A stretch of 64,000 bases of DNA. It comes from Microdochium bolleyi (lineage: Eukaryota > Ascomycota > Sordariomycetes > Xylariales > Microdochiaceae). Shown here in pieces: positions 58,616 through 64,000 of this stretch. Where the stretch lies: NCBI GenBank assembly GCA_001566295.1, contig KQ964247.1, forward strand, positions 3,348,001-3,412,000, in the 5' to 3' direction. The notes below the pieces were generated by a model, which was not told where the DNA came from, made no database searches, and saw only the letters and a program-made list of their open reading frames with translations. Both the position numbers and the translations under genes were made by a program. The number at the start of each line of letters is the position of its first letter. Within the stretch, counting starts at the first letter, position 1.

Positions 58616-59413
58616 TGCTGCGAGAGAGAGACACAGCGTGTGGGACAGTTTTCGATATGTGAAGATCCAGGTAGCTCCCACTGCAGGGTCTTGTGGCTAT
58701 GCGAGTCTGGTGTCAAAGCCCTCCCGTGTCGTGCGCCAGATGAGCTATGCGTATGGTAGTTGCAGGTCTGAGGGTGGTGTTTAGTGTGTCTCGAGAAGGC
58801 TTGCTTCGGTTCATTACCCCGGATCTCTGGATGCGCAGGTGTGTGGGTCCTCCTTCAGCTTGTCCTGCAAGCGTCCCTGAGCCTCGGCACAACGGGCCGC
58901 CAGGGGTCCACACACATCATCGAGACCCCAAAGTGCAGCTGCTGGGGAAGTGGAAGGACGTCCACCAATTGCAGTCGGCGAGAGCAGTTCAGAGACCGAA
59001 ATGTACGTGTCGGATGATGAGCTGTTCGCTACAAGTCGCATACCGAAAGCATTAGTACTTTTAATTTGGGTTATGGGTGCCAGCAAACCCGGCTCAACTT
59101 GTCTCCACACGACTCCAGACGGGAAATGCCCAAGAGATCGTTCACGAGACTGGTAGACGACACACAGAGTACTCACACGAGCAAAAGCGCAGAGTCCGAG
59201 GAAGATCAAGGAGTTCTCTTTCTAAATGTTTGTCTGCCAAGTATTTGCCAAGATTCTGTATATAGCGTTTTCGTGTTTCATACGTCGTAAAGTCGTGGAC
59301 AAGCCGAGATGTCGTTCCGAGAAGATTAAAATGTCTGCACCACGCCCACGCTCCTCCCACTCGTTGGGCTCGAGCGATGTTTATCCGTCCTCCCACTCTC
59401 TGGCCCCCTCCCC
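58616..59413. other. Intergenic between kappa-GST promoter and the CorA-like 3' end
   Basis: Both neighbours are on the minus strand. The first part is the kappa-GST promoter, which shows no clear TATA box. Short frames of 60-130 codons overlap and lack domains. Confidence 0.5.
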
Positions 59414-61445
59414 TCACGCAGGCCCCGGCGACTTCCACGTGCTCGCCTTGCTCATCGTCTTCTTGCGCATAATGGCCAGGATGTCCGTCTCCATGCTCGT
59501 GATGCCCGCCTCGATCTCAATGTCCTCGGCCTTGTACAGCTTCTCCCGGCGGTGGTCGATGAACCACCACGTGCCCACGATGAGCAGGGTCAGCGGGATC
59601 GTGATGGCAAAGTAGATCCACACCTCGCGCGAGACGTCGGCGCCCTCGCCCGACGTATCCGCGTCCGGCCCGTACTTGGGCCCCACGTTGAAGTCGAAGA
59701 ACGACATGCTCAGCAGCGATGCGACAAAGGTGCCTGGCAGGAACATGGCGCCGAGCAGGGACAGCGCCTTCATCGCCGTGCTGTCGCGCTTGCTCGCGTG
59801 CGCGAGGCGCCGCTGCTGCGCCGCCATCTCGAGGTTGAGCTTGGACTCCCGCTGCGCCATGATGTTGTACAGCTGTAGGCAGACACATGTTGTTAGCCAT
59901 TTCGAACAGCAAAAACCGTAGTGCATAGCAATTAGCCTTGTGGGTGGAAAAGAGGCAACTAACCGCCTGCCGCTGAATAGTCAACCGCTCGAGTGTCGTG
60001 TGGATGTAGTGCTCCATGCTCGTCAGCTTGACGCGGTAAAAGTCGAGCCGGGAGAGCATGTTGTGGTGCAGCGCGACCAGGCTCTTGCTCCTCTGCAGGC
60101 CTGCCGCCTTGGTGTCGAATTTGTCCATCGCGGCCTCCATGTCCTTGATGATCTCGCGGTACGCCTGCGGCCGCTTCCAGAGCACCTGGGAGTGGCACTC
60201 GACGAGGTCGCGGTTGATGACGTCGACGTCAAAGTCCGTGTACACGTCGCTGTCGACGACCTCGTCGCGCAGCGTGATGGCGTTCTCGAGCCGGCGCAGC
60301 CAATGCCGCGCCTCGCGCTGCCGTGCGTCGATCTTGGTCGACAGGTCGTGCGCCATGATGATCATGGGCAGGAGCATCGGGTGCCCGATATCCCCCTGGC
60401 AGTTGATCAGATGCTCGAGCGCGACGACGATGTCGGACGAGGGCGTGCCCTTGACGTAGCCGGTCGTGATACCCGTCTTGAACTCATAGGAGAGCATCGA
60501 CTCCCACCCTCGTGTCTTGCCCTTCTTGCGGACGTCTGATTTCCGAAAGATGATTTCTGAGATTGATGGGTTAGTGAGGCAACTCAATTGAGCAGCATGT
60601 CATGGATTGAATTCGGACTCTTGCTTACGTAGGTGCTGGTCATCCTCATCCTGATCGTAGGCTGCCCAGAAGCAAGGACCGACCAGTGCGCTGCCCTCAA
60701 TGCCTCGTGTGGGAAGGTGCATCGTCTTGACCATTGCTTCGTACATCTCGGGCTTGAGACTGATGTGCCTCGGCGCGAAGGTGTTGTTATGCTTGGCGTC
60801 CTTCTGGATGCTGCCGCCGCGTCCTAATGTCAGTCGCCGACAACGCACACAATCAGTGGCTCTGGTTCCTGGAATATTGGACTTACACAAGACGGAGACC
60901 ATTCACCAGTTCTACTCCCGTCTTCAAAACAGGTGGTGCGAATGCCCCCTTTTTGTCACAGACCTTGCGTTAGTCACGGTCAGCCACAGGAGGTAGCGCG
61001 GGAAAAGACCAACCTTGCGATGAAGAAAGTTGTCGAAGTCATCATCTGTGAGGGGATGTTGCTCGCACTCTACTTTGCCGTCCTGGAACACATTTGTTAA
61101 TAGATGTCTCGACGATGTCATGGAGGGGATGTGCGGAGGAGATTGCAGAAGGCAAAAAGTCCCGAGGCATGGTGCGCAACAGTCCGACCTCAATGGTGCC
61201 ATACAGAGGCACAGTGGCCACTCCCAGCCTGGAGAAATTGTGCTGTCCTGAACCATGCCCGACTCTCCACAAGTGACACACAGTGAAGTGCTGAGTGTCG
61301 AGTCATGACCGGAGGAACGATTGAAAGAAAGCGTGAAGAGGGCAAGAGCCGCACTTACCGAATAGATCAAAATCTCCAGATACGATGTCGCCTCTGGCAC
61401 GTAAGTGCATGCGCGCACCTCGGTGTGGAACATGAAGTCGTCCAT
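59414..61445 (-). CDS. CorA-like Mg2+ transporter family protein (5' exons uncertain)
   Basis: This is a fungal CorA-like membrane protein with a large N-terminal cytosolic part and two C-terminal membrane helices. Well-supported exons on the minus strand are 61083-61014, 60948-60887, 60810-60629, 60556-59964 and 59872-59414; the last four add to whole codons and join at GVELVNGLRLV, QHLQIIFRKSDVRKKGKTRGWE and TIQRQA-LYNIMAQRESKLNL, all typical. The two helices are ALSLLGAMFLPGTFVASLLSM and VWIYFAITIPLTLLIVGTWWF, listed here without their flanks. Classic CorA has GMN after helix 1; here the place reads MSFFDFN, as in many fungal members. An upstream exon starting at 61445 (MDDFMFHTEVRACTYVPEA) is plausible, but how it connects to 61083 is not resolved. 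Ion specificity is unproven. Confidence 0.75.
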
Positions 61446-62609
61446 TGTGGTGCTGCTTCCCTGCCTGCCTCGCTCGCACAAGTGCCACAGACCCCAAGGA
61501 CGGAGGCCTCACTTCTGCGCCTCCTCTTGTGCTCGACGGTCTGTGACTGTGGTCTTTAAGCGCAGCAACAGTCGTCGGAGTTGTGCGATATGTGCTCTGT
61601 GAGGCGAAGAAATGCCCGCTGGCCAACAGTAGAAAGCTGGGTGCGGAGAGCCCGGTGAAGCGGTCGCAAGCAAATTAGAGTTATTAAAGTTGAACGGGGT
61701 TGGGGCGGGAGCGGGTCAAGGACTCAGAGAGCTCTCGGCCGCCAAGCAGTTCTGGCCCAGACTCTCCGGGCGTCCTGCCTCGGAGCACAGAACACAGCGT
61801 ACGACAGACGCCAAAGTGCAAAAGTGCACAAGCTGCAAGACTGCTGACGACCAGAGGGCAGATTTGGCCACCGAGAGCCCGACAGGGTCGTAAGCAGAAG
61901 ATTGGCCTCAGAAGCCTCAGAAGCTCAGAGCCGGCGGTCGATTGCAGCAGCCACGCATGTATGCAGGATGGCACCACAGCACTGCACCTTGGGGGGTCGG
62001 GACAACAGGTGGCGCCGCTGCTGTGGTGTGTCGTGCGTCTCTACAAGACTTGCTGGACCTGCTTGCCTAATTCGATCTCCACGACAGGCGAGCGAGAGCG
62101 CAAATAGTGCGTGAAATCCCAAGGCCGAGCTATGATGAACGCCCGAATATTGAACGAAGAAAGGTGAGAGAGGACGAGCAGTAAGACGAGAAGAGAAGTG
62201 AGATCGGGGCAAGAGCTAATCGAAGCTTGATCCTCGCGGACCCCGGCCGGGCCCCACTGTCAATATCTTGGCTGGTGGCTGGCTGTCAACCCCATGCCCG
62301 CGCCGCGTGTGCTGCCCACGGCGGTCAGAATGATGATTTGCAACGCCCCTGAACCGCATAACAATAAACACTGTCTCTGCAATTGAACCCAAAGAATGCA
62401 TACATGCACTTGAACTCCATTTTAGCTTCCGTCGCCGCCCACCGCAACTGTCGTCCCTTGGTCGTGGATCGAGTACCAGCTCAGTACGCACGCTGCGCGC
62501 CGTCGCAGGCTGTTCCGAGCCGTGACACGCATTCGTCCAAAAGATGACCACCCCAAACCCGCTGCCGAGCTCGAAACCAACTCCTCCCCGCTCATACCAT
62601 AAGAGTCGC
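61446..62609. other. Intergenic between the CorA-like promoter and the PKA 3' end
   Basis: The two genes are both on minus. The stretch is GC-rich with overlapping short frames (65-147 codons) and no domain. I see no repeat or RNA gene. Confidence 0.5.
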
Positions 62610-64000
62610 TCAGAAGTCGGGGAACAGGTGACCATGACTAGGAGGAGATTAGTTAGCAACGGGATTAGCGCGGATTTGTCAAGGAACCAAGATACTCACT
62701 CGTCTCTCCCAGTCGCGCCGTACTTCTCAGTCTCCTCAGGATAGCGGTCGAACTGGCTAGCATCTCCAGTACCGGGCTCGACGGGTGGTGAGTATGGCGC
62801 GTCGATGTCCTTCCTGGATAGCCGCTCCCAAGTCACCTCGGCGAACCAAGGATGGTTCTTGACATCAGACGGGCCACCGTACAGGTTGCCGAGCCGCTTG
62901 GTGAGGTCTGGCGTGATCAATCGCTCCAGCAGGTTCTGGGCATCCGGGTTGACATACGCGGGGTATTTGACCTCGCCGCGCAGGATGTTCTCGTAGATCT
63001 TCATCTGGGACGAGTTATCCCAGAAGGGAGTGTAGCCACACAGCATTTCGTAGATAAGAACCCCGAGGGACCACCTTGGACATTCACTGTCAGCGACGGC
63101 ACAGGACTGGCTGGAATCGTGCAGCTTACCAGTCAACAGACTTGTTGTAGCCTTTGTTGCTCACCACCTCCGGTGCCAAATAATCAGGTGTTCCACACAA
63201 TGTCCAGGTCTTGTCTGGAACCAGCTTGGCAAACCCAAAATCTGTTATCTTCAGGTGTCCGTGGCGATCCAGTAGCAAGTTCTCGGGCTTCAGATCTCGG
63301 TAGATGATGTTCTTGGCGTGGAGATACTCCAAAGCCAACGTGACCTCAGCAGCGTAGAACTTGGCAACAGGGTTGGGAAATCGCTAGAACACGGTGTTAG
63401 TAGTCGGCCCTCTATCCAGGAATTGCCTCCAGACTTACGCCAGACTTCCGCAGTAGCGAGAACAACTCCCCACCCTCGACGAAATCCATGACCATGTACA
63501 GATTCTTCGAGTCTTGGAATGTGCCCCAGAGCGTAATCAGGAATGTGTGCTTGACCTCGCCGAGCATTCGCCTCTCGTCGTTGGTGTGCTCGACCTGCTT
63601 CATCTTGACGATCTTGGCCTTCTTCAACACCTTGACCGCATAGAATCGCGAGTTGTGCTTCGACTGCACCAGATGTACCCGCCCGAAACTACCAGTTCCC
63701 AGTGTTCGTAGCATATCGAAGTCGCCGAGCGAGTATTTGCCTTTGGTCACCCTAGCCGTCGACTGCTGCACCTGCTGCTGATGTTGCGGCTGGGGCTGTT
63801 GAGGCTGTTGCTGCACTGGATGGTGCTGCGGCGGCTGCGGCTGCTGCTGTTGGTACTGGTGAGGAGCGCCGTGGCCTGGTCTTGATGTCAGCTTCCATGT
63901 TTGGCTCAACTGCACCGGTGATCTTACCGTCATTCTGGGCACTATGGATGAGGTTGTTAATGCTAGGAAGATTGTGGGGACCGCCCGTAGTTCCCGGGCT
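62610..64000 (-). CDS. cAMP-dependent protein kinase catalytic subunit (5' end outside window)
   Basis: This is an AGC-family Ser/Thr kinase that, when released from its regulatory subunit by cAMP, controls growth, development and (in pathogens) infection structures. Exons on the minus strand are 64000-63928 (partial), 63875-63439, 63383-63130, 63074-62700 and 62637-62610. After a Gln/Pro-rich stretch the kinase domain has LGTGSFGRV (P-loop), the Lys of [26 protein letters not shown], the activation-loop Thr in [14 protein letters not shown] and VDWWSLGVL. The C-tail [17 protein letters not shown] is completed by a 28-base last exon giving HGHLFPDF, which contains the FxxF hydrophobic motif. 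Splicing of that exon is supported by the family's conserved end; without it the protein would stop right after GRDE. The Gln-rich N-terminal region is typical of filamentous fungi. Confidence 0.95.

Noticed and set aside
62696..62702. PKA stop directly after GRDE
   Set aside because: The GAG-TGA is part of a GTGAGT donor; splicing gives the conserved HGHLFPDF end, so this is intron.
1..64000. Secondary-metabolite cluster, transposon or virus-derived element
   Set aside because: No polyketide/peptide synthase, P450 group, transposase, integrase or reverse transcriptase sequence is seen; the retropepsin-like domain stands alone in an ordinary spliced gene.

Overview
The window is nuclear DNA of a filamentous ascomycete (Pezizomycotina, most likely Sordariomycetes). 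The evidence is the short introns (mostly 50-150 bases) with GT(A/G)(A/C)GT donors and CTAAC/CTGAC-type branch sites, the GC-rich coding sequence, the long intergenic spaces, and the fungal forms of the proteins: Snx41/Atg20, a Vma11-type c' subunit, a bifunctional Thi6, a 5-aminolevulinate synthase with CP motifs, and a GPI-type aspartic protease. I cannot name the species. I see no rRNA, tRNA, CRISPR array, transposon ORF or secondary-metabolite cluster.

Layout. 0-8 kb: tail of a membrane-protein ORF, sorting nexin Snx41/Atg20 (+), a secreted M28 leucine aminopeptidase (-) and the mRNA guanylyltransferase Ceg1 (-). 9-16 kb: an EthD-like small protein (+) facing an Old Yellow Enzyme family flavoprotein (-), then a GPI-anchored aspartic protease (-). 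17-28 kb: V-ATPase proteolipid c' (+), cohesin regulator Pds5 (-) and a Ser/Thr-rich membrane or cell-surface protein (+). 28-37 kb: the large SSU-processome protein Utp10 (-), divergent from an Iah1-like GDSL esterase (+). 37-49 kb, all on +: a conserved fungal protein with a retropepsin-like core, Thi6, an isochorismatase-family hydrolase and 5-aminolevulinate synthase. 50-64 kb: a frameshifted 2EXR gene (-), a stand-alone response-regulator protein (+), a kappa-class GST/DsbA-like oxidoreductase (-), a CorA-like transporter (-) and the catalytic subunit of cAMP-dependent kinase (-), whose 5' end lies outside the window.

Most genes are unrelated housekeeping or signalling genes: cohesion, ribosome biogenesis, mRNA capping, vacuolar acidification, heme and thiamine synthesis, autophagy and trafficking, and PKA. 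They do not form one pathway. Exon joins were inferred from splice consensus, reading-frame closure and family motifs; all exon sets given add up to whole codons, except the unresolved 5' part of the CorA-like gene.

The points most worth following are the retropepsin-like domain with CTG in place of the catalytic DTG, the response regulator with a long loop insertion and no switch threonine, the frameshifted 2EXR gene, the 28-base last exon that supplies the PKA FxxF tail, and long pure G/C homopolymers inside introns. I found no convincing new multi-gene system.
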